The translations under genes and the position numbers were made by a program. The notes under the pieces are model-generated. The model did no database searches and had not been told where the DNA came from. It saw nothing but the letters and a program-made list of their open reading frames with translations. Below, piece by piece: positions 45,807-55,442 of a stretch of 64,000 bases of DNA. Positions within the stretch are counted from its first letter, which is position 1; the number at the start of each line of letters is the position of its first letter. The stretch spans positions 1,674,001-1,738,000 of the forward strand of contig NC_015865.1 in assembly GCF_000221185.1 (NCBI RefSeq), written 5' to 3'. The DNA comes from Thermococcus sp. 4557. GTDB taxonomy: Archaea; Methanobacteriota_B; Thermococci; Thermococcales; Thermococcaceae.

Positions 45807-47539
45807 TGTACCACCTCCGGAATAAAACTCAAGTATCCAACTCCTTTCATCTTTAACAGCTCATCAAGACTAAACGCATGGGAAGATACGTGAAAGCTAA
45901 AAAATGGATATAATTTAAATCTAAAATCTTTTTTGTCATTTTTTCTTAATCTATGCTCAATCATGGTGAAAAGCCCACTAATTGTTCCAATATCCGCAAA
46001 GCCATTTCTACGGTGTTTAGATTCCTCAAAAAACACACTCTTCCTTCCAGGATACAGCACCACCGCAAACCTGCATCCCTTCAAGGCGTCCCGGTATGTG
46101 TGCATCTTGTAGATGTCCTCCAGCTTTGCCCACGTTTCGTATCTCCCGGTTTTCTCGGCGTTCTCGTCCAGTTCATCGAAATTTTCAATTTCCATGCTTT
46201 CGTCCACGGCATCAAGCTTGAACTTGGCGTCGAAGACCCCCACGAGCTGTGTGCCTTTGCTACTTGGATTGCCTGTGAAAAGCGAGAAATCTGGCCTGAG
46301 CGTCACCGAGTAGCTCCACTTTCCTGGAGTCAGCCGCTTGTTGTAGTAGAGCCGCCAGCCGTTGTCGAACTGGGCGTAAACGTCCCCCCTTTCTGAGAGT
46401 TCGCCTGCAGGTGTAACGACAATCCTGAGTCTCTTTTCTCCAAGGACCTCACCAAGTTCCTCAACAAGCCTGAAGAAAGCCCAGTACTCGTAAAGCTTCG
46501 CTACGTCCCTGCTGTCTACGGCCCTCTTCACTTCCTCAAAGAACGGAACGTAAGATGTGAACTCCCTGTAAAGCTCAAGCAGGTCGCGGTAGCCGTCGCC
46601 CTTCAAAAGCGTCTGGGAGGTGTACGGGAAGAGCGTCATCTCTCCAATGTCTTCCCAGACCCCGTCGCTTTTAATGAACTCAAGCTCTTTGAGGAGTTCA
46701 TTAACGGGATCAAGTTCTGCCGTGGGGTTGCTTCCAAAGGTCTCAACGACGCGCTCGCTCCATTCAACGAGCATGTTGAGGAAATATTTGACAAATCGAT
46801 TTTCCCGCGTGTCTGTGCTCTCGTACCGCCGGAATCCAATAACCTGTGTCGGGATGTAGCCGTCGAGGTGTTTCCGGAGCAAAACGTCTCCTCCCGCGGG
46901 GGCGAGGTATTCCGGGTGCTGGGCAATGGATAGGAGCGTTTCTGGAGTCACTTCATCGATCTCGTGGGGCCTCAACCATTCCTCCTCCGCCACCAGCTCC
47001 CTCTTCATGCGGTGCTTTACCGTTTCAAAGGCTCCGATGATTCGTTCACCGTTTGTTTGGAGGTAGTGGTAGGCAAAGAGTTCGTTGATGGGTTCATCAC
47101 TCTCAATGACCGTGAAAGCCGTTGGTGATTCCAGCTGGAAAGGCATGCTGACTGAGTACCTTACAACGTCTCCCGTGAGGAGCTCTATAAAGGAGTCCTG
47201 AATCTCCGCGAGCCGTTCTACCCAGTGACCGTCCAAGGACGAGAACCTTTTGGGGTACATCTTTGAGAGCTTGAGGGAGAGGACCTTTGCTGGGCGTTTA
47301 AAACAGATTTCTCCGTTTTTGATTCCCACTACCTCGGTGTCCCCGATAAAATTGCCGATTGACACTAGGAATGACCCGTTCTTCAGCTTTCTTGCCTTTG
47401 CCTTGCCGATAAAGACCTCGTCCGCGTCAATCTTCAGGATGTAACTGATCCATTCAAAGAGGTACCATCTCTCCTCATCCGAAAAAGCCCAGCACGCACT
47501 TTTGGTGGAGGTTATTACATCTCCATCCGCACACCTCAA
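45803..47539 (-). CDS. McrC-like PD-(D/E)XK nuclease (DUF2357 / PDDEXK_7)
   Basis: 578 residues. The N-terminal ~260 residues match the DUF2357 pattern (VERLAEIQDSFIELLTGDVV, FAYHYLQTNGERIIGAFETVK). The C-terminal nuclease domain begins with KLYEYWAFFRLVEELGEVLG and has LRPDFSLFT and VGVFDAKFKLDA, giving the D...DxK metal site. It should form a motor-nuclease complex with the McrB-like partner. Order is nuclease first, unlike E. coli mcrBC. The start is TTG 47539 with GGTG upstream and a TATA-like TTTTTATTAAT at about 47572-47581. Confidence 0.85.
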   Translation of the reverse strand: MRCADGDVITSTKSACWAFSDEERWYLFEWISYILKIDADEVFIGKAKARKLKNGSFLVSIGNFIGDTEVVGIKNGEICFKRPAKVLSLKLSKMYPKRFSSLDGHWVERLAEIQDSFIELLTGDVVRYSVSMPFQLESPTAFTVIESDEPINELFAYHYLQTNGERIIGAFETVKHRMKRELVAEEEWLRPHEIDEVTPETLLSIAQHPEYLAPAGGDVLLRKHLDGYIPTQVIGFRRYESTDTRENRFVKYFLNMLVEWSERVVETFGSNPTAELDPVNELLKELEFIKSDGVWEDIGEMTLFPYTSQTLLKGDGYRDLLELYREFTSYVPFFEEVKRAVDSRDVAKLYEYWAFFRLVEELGEVLGEKRLRIVVTPAGELSERGDVYAQFDNGWRLYYNKRLTPGKWSYSVTLRPDFSLFTGNPSSKGTQLVGVFDAKFKLDAVDESMEIENFDELDENAEKTGRYETWAKLEDIYKMHTYRDALKGCRFAVVLYPGRKSVFFEESKHRRNGFADIGTISGLFTMIEHRLRKNDKKDFRFKLYPFFSFHVSSHAFSLDELLKMKGVGYLSFIPEVVQ

Positions 47540-47595
47540 TCAGGAACACCAGAAAGTTACTAACGCTCGAAATTAATAAAAATTGTGGAAGGGCA

Positions 47596-48204
47596 TCAGA
47601 GCCCCAGCATCTCTTTTGCGGCCTGGACACCGAGGTCGAAGGCCTTCATGTTCACATCGACGGCCTTCGGCGGGACGCTGACGCGGATGACCTCCTTGAC
47701 GTGCTCCGCGGAGAGCGGGAAGCCGGGCGTCTGGGTCAGCGCTCCTATGAGAACGACGTTGGTCGTTATCACGTGGCCGGCCTTGACCGCGAGGTCCTCT
47801 GCGTCGAAGGCCATGAACTTGGCCTGGAAGTCCTCCTCGACGACCTTCTTTATCTCGTCGAGGCTCGGATAGGTGGCCAGGCCCATCGAAACCTGGACCG
47901 GCGGTATCGGCCTGGCGTTCGTGAAGACAAGGCCACCCTTCTTGAGGTAGTTGATGTAGCGGAGCGCCTCGACCGGCTCGAAGGAGAGGATAACGTCCGC
48001 CTTCCCCTCGGGAACCATTGCGCCGTAAACCTCCTCTCCAAAGCGGACGTAGGCGATGACCGAACCAAAGCGCTGGCTCATTCCGTGGACCTCTCCCATC
48101 CTGACCTTGTAGCCGGCGCGGAGGGCGGCCCAGCCGAGAAGGTTGGCGGCGGTGAGGATTCCCTGGCCGCCAACTCCGGTGATAACGATGTTGTACTCCT
48201 TCAT
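47596..48204 (-). CDS. iorB: Indolepyruvate ferredoxin oxidoreductase, beta subunit
   Basis: 202 residues, gamma-domain-type 2-oxoacid oxidoreductase subunit: [20 protein letters not shown] at the N-terminus, [18 protein letters not shown], and [14 protein letters not shown]. With IorA it oxidises arylpyruvates to aryl-CoA, reducing ferredoxin. The ATG overlaps the iorA stop (ATGA). Confidence 0.96.
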   Translation of the reverse strand: MKEYNIVITGVGGQGILTAANLLGWAALRAGYKVRMGEVHGMSQRFGSVIAYVRFGEEVYGAMVPEGKADVILSFEPVEALRYINYLKKGGLVFTNARPIPPVQVSMGLATYPSLDEIKKVVEEDFQAKFMAFDAEDLAVKAGHVITTNVVLIGALTQTPGFPLSAEHVKEVIRVSVPPKAVDVNMKAFDLGVQAAKEMLGL

Positions 48205-50147
48205 ATCTCTCCCTCCCTGACCTTCTCAAAGGCATCGAACGGACAGATCTGCGCACATCCGCCGCAGCCCCAGCACATGAGCTCGTCTATCTTGGCCTTT
48301 CCGGTCTCGGCGTCCCAGTAGATGGCCGGACAGCCGTAGGCGTTGATACATATCTTACAGCCGGTACACTTCTCCTCGTTGACCTGATAGAGCGGCCACT
48401 GTATCCTGGCCCTCCTGAGCTCTCCTATCCTGTGGAGGGCACAGACGCGCCTGCTGACGACGACGCTCACTCCCTCGACCTGGAGGGCCCTCTTCATGGT
48501 CTCGACGGTCGACTTGATGTCGTATGGATCGACGACCTCGACGAAGTCGGCGCCGAGCGCCTTGGCGACCTCCTCGATCTTTATCTGCTTGCCTGGCCCG
48601 TGCGGTGTATCACCGGTTCCCGGGTTCGGCTGGTCGCCGGTCATTGCAGTGACGAGGTTGTCGACAACGACTATGAGGACGTTGGAGCGGTTGTAGATCG
48701 CGTTGGCAAGGGCCGGAAGTCCGGTGTGGAAGAACGTCGAGTCACCTATCGTTGCCACGATGACCTTCTTCTCCTTGCCGGTCTTGCGCTGCTCCTCAGC
48801 AACGGAACCGTTGAGGGCTATGCTGAGGCCGTGGGCGACACCGATTGAACCGCCCATCGCGACGGTCGTGTCAACGGCCTTGAGCGGCGGGAGGACACCG
48901 AGGGTGTAACAGCCTATGTCGCTCGGGAATATGGCGCGCGGCGTGGCGGCCTTCTTTATGGCGTAGAAGGTGTTCCTGTGCGGACAGGCGGGACAGAGGC
49001 TCGGCGGCCTCGGCGGAACCATGGCCTGGACCTTCTTGTACTTCTCGTCGAGCTCCTCGAAGTTTATCGGGGTCTCAAGGCCGAGGAACTTGGCTACGGC
49101 CTCGACGGCCCTCCTGGTGGTCATCTCGTAAATCCTCGGCACGAGGTCCTTTCCGTGGATCGGGATCTTCAGCCCCTTGTCGTAGGCCCAGGTCTTGACC
49201 TGCTCCTCAACGACCGGCTCGAGCTCCTCAACGATGAGGACCTTCTCGAGACCGTCGAGGAACTTCTCAAGAAGGCCGTACGGGACCGGGAACGGGGTTC
49301 CGAGCTTGAGAATCTTCACGTTCTCGACGCCGAGCCAGTGAAGGGCTTCCTTCACGTAGGAATATGCCAGTCCCGGAGCGATGATACCGACCTTGGCGCT
49401 CTCGTCGCCCTCTATCCAGTTGAACGGGCACTCGTTGAGCTCCTCGCGGATCTTCTCTATCTTCTCGAGTATCTGCGGGTGGAAGCGCCTCGAGTTGGCG
49501 GGTATGTCGACGAACCTGCTCGGGTCCTTCTTGAAGTTTCCAAACTTCCTCTTGCCCTGCTTTATCTCCTCTGGCAGCTCTCCGAGGACTATGTCTCCCC
49601 TGGCGTGCGACGTTCTCGTGGTCGTCCTCAGGATGACGAAGTGCTTGAACTTCTCGCTCAGCTCAAAGGCGTACTTAGTCATCTCCTTGGCTTCCATCGG
49701 GTCGCTGGGTTCGAGAACGGGGACGTTGGCGAACTTCGCGTAAACCCTGGTGTCCTGCTCGTTCTGGCTGCTCCACATGCTCGGGTCGTCGGCGACCATT
49801 ATGACGAATCCGCCCTCAACGCCCATTCCAACGGCGCTCATGAAGGTGTCGGCCGCGACGTTCAGTCCAACGTGCTTCATGGCCGTCATGGCCCTGAGGC
49901 CGCTCCAAGCGGCGGAAAGGGCAGTTTCAAAGGCGACCTTCTCGTTGGTGGAGTACTCCATGTAGACTCCTGCCTTCTTTGCCACCATCGCCATCGTATC
50001 GGTAAGCTCTGAACTGGGGGTTCCCGGGTAGGCCGCGTAAACCGCTATGTTGGCCTCGAGGGCACCCCTCGCTATGGCCTGGTTGCCGAGGAGTATGACC
50101 TTCTCCCCGGGCTTGTCCCACAAAACCATGTCGGTAACCTTCGCCAT
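48201..50147 (-). CDS. iorA: Indolepyruvate ferredoxin oxidoreductase, alpha subunit
   Basis: 648 residues. The pyrimidine domain is N-terminal ([15 protein letters not shown]), the TPP/Mg site lies at GDSTFFHTG...[14 protein letters not shown], and the last ~70 residues form a two-cluster ferredoxin domain ([14 protein letters not shown] and [12 protein letters not shown]; the first has a longer last spacing). SLCPACPHR is a further family motif. It lies 11 nt after acdA. Confidence 0.97.
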   Translation of the reverse strand: MAKVTDMVLWDKPGEKVILLGNQAIARGALEANIAVYAAYPGTPSSELTDTMAMVAKKAGVYMEYSTNEKVAFETALSAAWSGLRAMTAMKHVGLNVAADTFMSAVGMGVEGGFVIMVADDPSMWSSQNEQDTRVYAKFANVPVLEPSDPMEAKEMTKYAFELSEKFKHFVILRTTTRTSHARGDIVLGELPEEIKQGKRKFGNFKKDPSRFVDIPANSRRFHPQILEKIEKIREELNECPFNWIEGDESAKVGIIAPGLAYSYVKEALHWLGVENVKILKLGTPFPVPYGLLEKFLDGLEKVLIVEELEPVVEEQVKTWAYDKGLKIPIHGKDLVPRIYEMTTRRAVEAVAKFLGLETPINFEELDEKYKKVQAMVPPRPPSLCPACPHRNTFYAIKKAATPRAIFPSDIGCYTLGVLPPLKAVDTTVAMGGSIGVAHGLSIALNGSVAEEQRKTGKEKKVIVATIGDSTFFHTGLPALANAIYNRSNVLIVVVDNLVTAMTGDQPNPGTGDTPHGPGKQIKIEEVAKALGADFVEVVDPYDIKSTVETMKRALQVEGVSVVVSRRVCALHRIGELRRARIQWPLYQVNEEKCTGCKICINAYGCPAIYWDAETGKAKIDELMCWGCGGCAQICPFDAFEKVREGEI

Positions 50148-50158
50148 CCAAAATCACC

Positions 50159-51538
50159 TCACTCCTCTTCCTTCAAAACTCCCTTAGCCTTTGCAAACTC
50201 CACGAGGGCATAAGCCGCGGCGGCCGCGTCCTCCGGCCTCTCGTAGCTCGGAATGCCTGCCTTCTCGAGAACCTCCTTCGCGGGCTCGCTCACGTAGCCT
50301 GCCATGAACAGACCGAGAACCGGCTTGCCGTTGTTGACCTCCTTAACCGCCTTCACGACGCCCTCCGCGTGCTCGGTTGGCGTCATGCCCGCGAAGGTCG
50401 GAACGACACAGATGCTGATGAGCATGTCAACGTTGGGGTCTTCGAGGAGAAGCTTTGCGGTCTTGTAGTAGTCCTCTCCCCTTGCAGAGGCTATCATGTC
50501 AACGGGGTTCTTGACTGCTGCCATCGGCGGGAGGAACGAACGGAGTTCCTCAATGGTTTTCTCCTCGAGGTCTGCCAGCTTCAGCCCGCGCTTGTCTATC
50601 TCGTCCGCGGTGAGGACTCCCGGTCCACCGGCGTTGGTCATTATGGCGACGCGGGTTCCCTTCGGCAGCGGCTGGGTGAAAGCGCGAGCCATGCTTAGCA
50701 TGTCGTCTATCGTGTCCGCGACGATTATTCCGCTCTGCTTGAAGGCCGCCTCGTATATCTTGTACGAGCCGGCGAGTGAACCCGTGTGGCTTGAAGCCGC
50801 CCTAGCCCCGCTCTCGCTCTTTCCTGCCTTGAGAACTATGACGGGCTTCTTCTTGGTAACGCGCTTGGCTATCTCCATGAAGGCCCTTCCGTCCTTGAGA
50901 CCCTCTATGTAGAGCGCGATTGCCTTGTCCTCCTTGGTGTCTGCCAAATACTCCATGAACTCGGAGAAGTCAACGTCCGCCATGTTGCCGATGCTGACGA
51001 ACTTGGAGAAGCCTATTCCCTCCTTGACGGTCTTGTAGATTATTCCCGCCCCGAGGGCGCCGCTCTGGCTTATGAAGGCTATATCGCCCCTCTTCGCGTC
51101 CATCACGAAGGTGGCGTTCATAGAGTTGTGGGTGTTCATTATACCAACGCAGTTGGGGCCGACTATGCGCATGCCGTACTTATGGGCTATCTCGACCAGC
51201 TCGCGCTCCTCCCTCTTGCCCTCCTCGCCGACCTCACCGAAGCCGGCCGTGATTAGGATTATTCCCTTGACGTCCTTCTCTCCGCAGTCCTCTATGGTGC
51301 CCTTGACGAAGCGCTTCGGAACGACGACGACCGCCAGGTCAACTTCGTCCGGGATGTCCTTCACGTTCTTGTAAGCCTTGACGCCCTGAACGACCTCGTC
51401 CTTGACATTCACCGGGTAAACCTTGCCGTCCCTGTAATCCTTAAGGTTCTTGAAGACCTCGTAGCCGAGCTTGAGCGGGTCGTTGGATGCTCCGATAACC
51501 GCTATAGCCTTTGGCTTGAAGAAGTAATCAAACGTCAT
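50159..51538 (-). CDS. acdA: ADP-forming acyl-CoA synthetase, alpha subunit
   Basis: 459 residues. The CoA-binding domain has AIAVIGASNDPLKLGYEVF, the ligase domain GPNCVGIMNT and SQSGALGAGI, and the phosphorylated His is in ASSHTGSLAGS. It converts acyl-CoA, ADP and phosphate to acid, CoA and ATP with a separate beta subunit, not seen in this window. Position in front of iorAB points to aryl-CoA use (the ACS II type). ATG 51538 follows GGTGATGTG. Confidence 0.93.
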   Translation of the reverse strand: MTFDYFFKPKAIAVIGASNDPLKLGYEVFKNLKDYRDGKVYPVNVKDEVVQGVKAYKNVKDIPDEVDLAVVVVPKRFVKGTIEDCGEKDVKGIILITAGFGEVGEEGKREERELVEIAHKYGMRIVGPNCVGIMNTHNSMNATFVMDAKRGDIAFISQSGALGAGIIYKTVKEGIGFSKFVSIGNMADVDFSEFMEYLADTKEDKAIALYIEGLKDGRAFMEIAKRVTKKKPVIVLKAGKSESGARAASSHTGSLAGSYKIYEAAFKQSGIIVADTIDDMLSMARAFTQPLPKGTRVAIMTNAGGPGVLTADEIDKRGLKLADLEEKTIEELRSFLPPMAAVKNPVDMIASARGEDYYKTAKLLLEDPNVDMLISICVVPTFAGMTPTEHAEGVVKAVKEVNNGKPVLGLFMAGYVSEPAKEVLEKAGIPSYERPEDAAAAAYALVEFAKAKGVLKEEE

Positions 51539-51568
51539 CACATCACCGGCCTAAACTCGGCGGAATTC

Positions 51569-51578
51569 TATATAAGCT
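51569..51578 (-). promoter_or_regulatory. acdA: TATA box of the acdA-iorA-iorB operon
   Basis: The minus strand reads GCTTATATAG about 35 nt before the acdA ATG. Confidence 0.5.
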
Positions 51579-51672
51579 TTCCTAAAAAGGACAGCGAGGT
51601 AAATATGGGCATGGTAGAGGAAAAGTAAAGCCCCGATGGGCTAAAAAGGACATCAATGGATAAAAACAAAAC

Positions 51673-53139
51673 TCAGGCGGTGGCGGCTGCCTCCTTGGGT
51701 TTCAGAGCGTAGGTCGCTATCACCGCAACCACGGCGGTCACGATGAAGGTCATGAGCCTCGCCGAGACGACCTTCTCAAGCCCCGAGCTGATCCAGAAGA
51801 TGGTGAACAGCAGTCCCGTTACGATGGTCGGCGGGACGGCCCTTCCGTGGAACCTCTTCCAGAACAGCGTCATTATGACTATCACGGAGAAGGTGTCGCC
51901 TATTCCGGCCCAGGTGTAGCCAACGATGGTGTAGATGAGCTTTGACGGCACGAGGTATGCGGTAACGAGCGCTATGACGCCCAGGGCGACGGTGGTAATT
52001 CTCGAGAGCTTGAGGCTCCTCTTCGGGTCGAATTCCTCCTTGTAAACGAAGGGCTTGAGCAGGTTTTCAGAGAGCTCGGTGGCGGAGAGTATGAGCAGCG
52101 AGTCAGCCGTCGAGAGCATGGCCGCTATCGCACCGGTTATGAATATCGCCGCGAGGAAGGGCGGGAACAGCTTCAGCATGACCGAGGGCATAACGGCCTC
52201 CTGATCCTCGAGGCCAGTCGGGCCGAAGATGGCTATTCCAATCCATCCTATGAGGAGGGCACCGATGTAGGCCAGTATGGTCCAGCTGACGCCGACGTTC
52301 CTGGCGAGTTTAGCGTTCTTCTCGTCCTTGATTGCCATGAACCTGATGCTGAGCTGGGGCATTCCACCGAGGTAGCCGAAGAACCAGGAGAACTCGGCTA
52401 TGACGAAGACGAACGCCGCGCCACCAACGAGGCCGCCGAGGATCGTGGAGTACTCGGGCCCGGACATCTCCAGGGCGCTGGAGACCGAGTGGGCGAAAAC
52501 ATCCGGGTGGTTGGCGATGTAGACGAGACCGACTATTGGTGCTATGGTGAGGGTGAGTATCATGACTATCGCCTGGACGGTGTCGGTGTAGGCGACGCTC
52601 TTGAGGCCTCCGAGGACGGTGTAGGGCAGGATTATCACCGCGGTTATCAGCATTCCGATCTTTGGATCAACGCCGAAGAGGGCGCTCAGAGTCTTTCCGC
52701 CGCCGAGGAACTGGGCACCGACGTAGAAGAAAAAGAAGAACACCACTGTAACGCTGCCGAGGATTCTTATCCACTTCTCGGCGTCGGAATGGCGCCTGGC
52801 GATGTAGTCGATGAACGTGGTAGCGTCGTACTTCTCGGCCTCCCTCCTGAGCCTTCCGGCGAAGACGGTCCACGCCACGATGATACCGGCCACACATCCG
52901 ACCGCAACCCATATCGCCGAGAGACCGGCGGCATAGGCGAAACCTGGGAGGCCCAAGAGTGCCCACGCCGACTCACCGGTGGCGCGCTCTGAGAGAGCCG
53001 CTATCCAGCCCGGAAGCTGTCTGCCCGCGATGGCGAAGTCCTTGCCGCTCTTTGCCTTTCTTCCCTGGTAAACCCCGAACCCTATCAAAAACGAAAGGTA
53101 CAGAACCAGAACAATCAGTATTTGAGTCTGGCCCTCCAT
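51673..53139 (-). CDS. Na+/solute symporter, SSS family (second copy)
   Basis: 488 residues from ATG 53139, which has GGTGATTCAATA upstream. About 13 membrane helices; FAIAGRQLPGWIAALSERATGESAW near residue 38 and GAIAAMLSTADSLLILSATELSE near 320 are SSS sodium-site features. It resembles the PutP-like protein at 15.4-17.1 kb but lacks the small upstream partner. Substrate unknown; location beside acdA-ior suggests an amino or organic acid. Confidence 0.87.
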   Translation of the reverse strand: MEGQTQILIVLVLYLSFLIGFGVYQGRKAKSGKDFAIAGRQLPGWIAALSERATGESAWALLGLPGFAYAAGLSAIWVAVGCVAGIIVAWTVFAGRLRREAEKYDATTFIDYIARRHSDAEKWIRILGSVTVVFFFFFYVGAQFLGGGKTLSALFGVDPKIGMLITAVIILPYTVLGGLKSVAYTDTVQAIVMILTLTIAPIVGLVYIANHPDVFAHSVSSALEMSGPEYSTILGGLVGGAAFVFVIAEFSWFFGYLGGMPQLSIRFMAIKDEKNAKLARNVGVSWTILAYIGALLIGWIGIAIFGPTGLEDQEAVMPSVMLKLFPPFLAAIFITGAIAAMLSTADSLLILSATELSENLLKPFVYKEEFDPKRSLKLSRITTVALGVIALVTAYLVPSKLIYTIVGYTWAGIGDTFSVIVIMTLFWKRFHGRAVPPTIVTGLLFTIFWISSGLEKVVSARLMTFIVTAVVAVIATYALKPKEAAATA

Positions 53140-53393
53140 TATTGAATCACCACTCATATTCAACACTGTTCATGTTCATAAATCTTGTCCTTTTTTGTAC
53201 AGGAATGCATTTTTATGTCTCACTAAAGCGCGTTCCGTTACATTGTACTTCGGTTACTACCCCAGTTCTCATAATCTACTGCCCTCGTAATTTGGGCTGA
53301 GGGGAAGTGGTCGTACCGTTCGGTGACGGTCTCTGAAGCCGCAACCCGAAAGACTTAAGTTAGTCCAGGTTATTATATCCGCGGGGTGGTTTC

Positions 53394-54068
53394 ATGGTGA
53401 AGGTGAAGTTTCTGGGCCACGCTGCCTTTCTGATCGAGGGGAGCAAGAGGATTCTGATAGACCCCTTCCTGACAGGCAATCCAGCGGCCGCAGCCAAGCC
53501 CGAGGAGGTTGAGGCGGACCTGATACTCGTGACCCATGCCCACGGCGACCACATCGGCGACGCCCCCGCGATAGCCAGGAGAACCGGGGCGAAGATAGTT
53601 GCCATGTACGACATAGCCAACTACCTCGTTGAGAGCGAGAGCGGCATAACGACCATCGGCATGAACTACGGTCCGACGGAGGTTGACGGGGTCAAGATCG
53701 TTCAGGTTCCGGCCTGGCACTCCAGCAGCGACGGCAAGTACAGCATAGGAAGCGCCTGCGGATACATAATCGAGCTCGACGGCGTCAGGATTTACCACGC
53801 CGGCGACACCTTCGTCTTCAGGGACATGGAGCTCTTCGCCGAGCTCTACGGGCCGATAGACGTTGCCCTGCTGCCGATAGGCGGCCACTTCACGATGGGA
53901 CCGCGCGAGGCCGCCAAGGCCGTGGAGTTCCTGAGGCCGAAGAAGGTCGTGCCGATGCACTACAACACCTGGCCCCCGATTTCAGCCGACCCCGAGGAGT
54001 TCAGGAGGCTGGTCGGCGACAAAGCGGAGGTCGTAATCCTCGAACCCGGCGAAACCCTGGAGCTTTGA
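53394..54068 (+). CDS. UPF0173 metallo-beta-lactamase-fold hydrolase
   Basis: 224 residues. THAHGDHIGD is the metal-binding HxHxDH motif; GHAAFLIEG, YHAGDTFVF, GGHFTMGPREAA and PMHYNTWP add the other ligands in the UPF0173 pattern. Substrate unknown. TTATTATATCC just upstream (53371-53381) is a TATA candidate. Confidence 0.93.
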   Translation: MVKVKFLGHAAFLIEGSKRILIDPFLTGNPAAAAKPEEVEADLILVTHAHGDHIGDAPAIARRTGAKIVAMYDIANYLVESESGITTIGMNYGPTEVDGVKIVQVPAWHSSSDGKYSIGSACGYIIELDGVRIYHAGDTFVFRDMELFAELYGPIDVALLPIGGHFTMGPREAAKAVEFLRPKKVVPMHYNTWPPISADPEEFRRLVGDKAEVVILEPGETLEL

Positions 54069-54113
54069 AAAACCTTTTAAGGGCCTTTTCCCACCCTTTT
54101 TTCAGGTGATGGA

Positions 54114-55118
54114 ATGGTTAAACGGGCCGTTGCTCTGATGCTCATCCTGCTGGTGTTCTCATCCTTCATGCTTCCGCTCTCCTCCGCACAGGATACGAAG
54201 GAGGGGCCAAAGTACGACCTTATAATCGTGAGAAACGATGATTTAATCGATTACATCATCGCCCTCCCCTACGCCAAGATGCTGGACGTCCCGATACTGC
54301 CCGTGAACCGCGAGGAACTCGATCCCGGAACAATCGCCCAGCTCCAGAGCTACGCCCAGTTCGGCTGGAACCACGTCCTTATAATCGGTGACTCCCAGGC
54401 CATCAGCGACAAGGTCCAGGATGAGCTCCTTGAGATGGGCTTCGTAGTCGAGAGGATAGGCGGTGCGGTTAGGACGGAAACGGCGGCAAAGCTTGCACTG
54501 CACTTCTATCCCAACGGACACGACACGGTCGTCGTCGCCAGCTCCAGCGACTACGGCTCGGCCCTCGCCGCCGCGAGGTGGGCCATGATATACGGATACC
54601 CCTTCCTCCTGACCCAGGAGGATGCCCTCTCCGACTCAACCGCCGACGCCATACAGAAGCTCCACCCTGACCTCGTCGAGCTCATGGGAGCCGGCATGTC
54701 CAAGGACGTCCAGAAGAAGATAGAGGCGATGGGCTACCAGACCTACTGGGTCCGTGAGAACCTTGAGATAGAGATACCCGCCCAGCCCAAGGAGACCAAC
54801 TGGGTGATGATAGCGGCCGCGGTGCTGCTCTCACTGGCCGTGGCGGTTCCGGTTTCGCTCTACTACGCCAAGAAGAAGTGGTCCGCCAACAGGGTGCCCA
54901 TCGAGGTGCTGACCGAGAAGGAGCGCATAGTTGTGAACGCCATACTCGAGAAGGGCGGTACGGTCAAGCAGGAGGAGCTGCCGGAGCTGACGGGCTACTC
55001 GAGGCCGACGATAAGCAGAATCATCCAGGAGCTGGAGAAGAAGCAGCTGGTCGAGAGGGAGAAGGTGGGGAAGACCTTCATCGTGAGGCTCACGAAGGAA
55101 ATAATAATCAGGGACTAA
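54114..55118 (+). CDS. Membrane-tethered winged-helix regulator with CW_binding_2-like ectodomain
   Basis: 334 residues: signal peptide ending about LPLSSAQD (residue 26), an extracellular part with the cell-wall-binding repeat 2 look (YDLIIVRNDDLIDYIIALPYAKMLDVPILPV, VLIIGDSQAISDKV, VVVASSSDYGSALAAARWA), one membrane helix at about 228-248, then a cytoplasmic winged helix (TVKQEELPELTGYSRPTISRIIQELEKKQLVEREKVG). It appears to be a one-protein envelope-to-DNA sensor. GGTGATGGA leads the ATG. Confidence 0.82.
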   Translation: MVKRAVALMLILLVFSSFMLPLSSAQDTKEGPKYDLIIVRNDDLIDYIIALPYAKMLDVPILPVNREELDPGTIAQLQSYAQFGWNHVLIIGDSQAISDKVQDELLEMGFVVERIGGAVRTETAAKLALHFYPNGHDTVVVASSSDYGSALAAARWAMIYGYPFLLTQEDALSDSTADAIQKLHPDLVELMGAGMSKDVQKKIEAMGYQTYWVRENLEIEIPAQPKETNWVMIAAAVLLSLAVAVPVSLYYAKKKWSANRVPIEVLTEKERIVVNAILEKGGTVKQEELPELTGYSRPTISRIIQELEKKQLVEREKVGKTFIVRLTKEIIIRD

Positions 55119-55225
55119 CGGTCGGAAAGCCCTACCGCTCATCACTTTTTTCAGCCCTGGCTGTTCTCCTCATCCCGGGGGATGTTAAAGAACCGAAACC
55201 GGGAAAATGGCGGAAGAACAGGGAA

Positions 55226-55369
55226 TCACTTCCTGAACAGGTGCCCGTGGGCCCTGTTCACGTGCCTGGTGTAGTCCTTAGACGTTCTGAAGAGCCTTCC
55301 GCAGCGCGGGCAGCGGTAGTAGCGGGTGCCGTCGCGGTCGTAGAATATAACCGCCTTCAGCTCCGCCAC
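55226..55369 (-). CDS. C2H2 zinc-finger protein, 47 aa
   Basis: GTG 55369, preceded by GGAGGTGGTGGAA, opens a 47-codon frame: [20 protein letters not shown] then [19 protein letters not shown]. Two cysteines (CPRC) and two histidines (HVNRAH) in C-x2-C-x12-H-x4-H spacing form one C2H2 finger flanked by basic residues. A DNA- or RNA-binding role is likely. It stands alone, divergent from nothing and convergent with the membrane regulator. Confidence 0.85.
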   Translation of the reverse strand: MAELKAVIFYDRDGTRYYRCPRCGRLFRTSKDYTRHVNRAHGHLFRK

Positions 55370-55442
55370 TTCCACCACCTCCGGACCTAGGTGAGAAAAG
55401 TCCTTTTAAAATTTTACGGAGGGATAGGGGAGGAGAGGGGAA

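Noticed and set aside
48978-50012. 344-codon plus-strand frame inside iorA
   Set aside because: Antisense shadow; iorA has full TPP and ferredoxin motifs.
51641-51660. ggacatcaatgg resembling one arm of the proline operator
   Set aside because: It lies after the stop of the second symporter, in a non-promoter position, with no second arm.
53230-53350. Possible small RNA in the gap between the second symporter and the UPF0173 gene
   Set aside because: CTGA words are present but no matching C box or stable hairpin; nothing beyond promoters could be supported.
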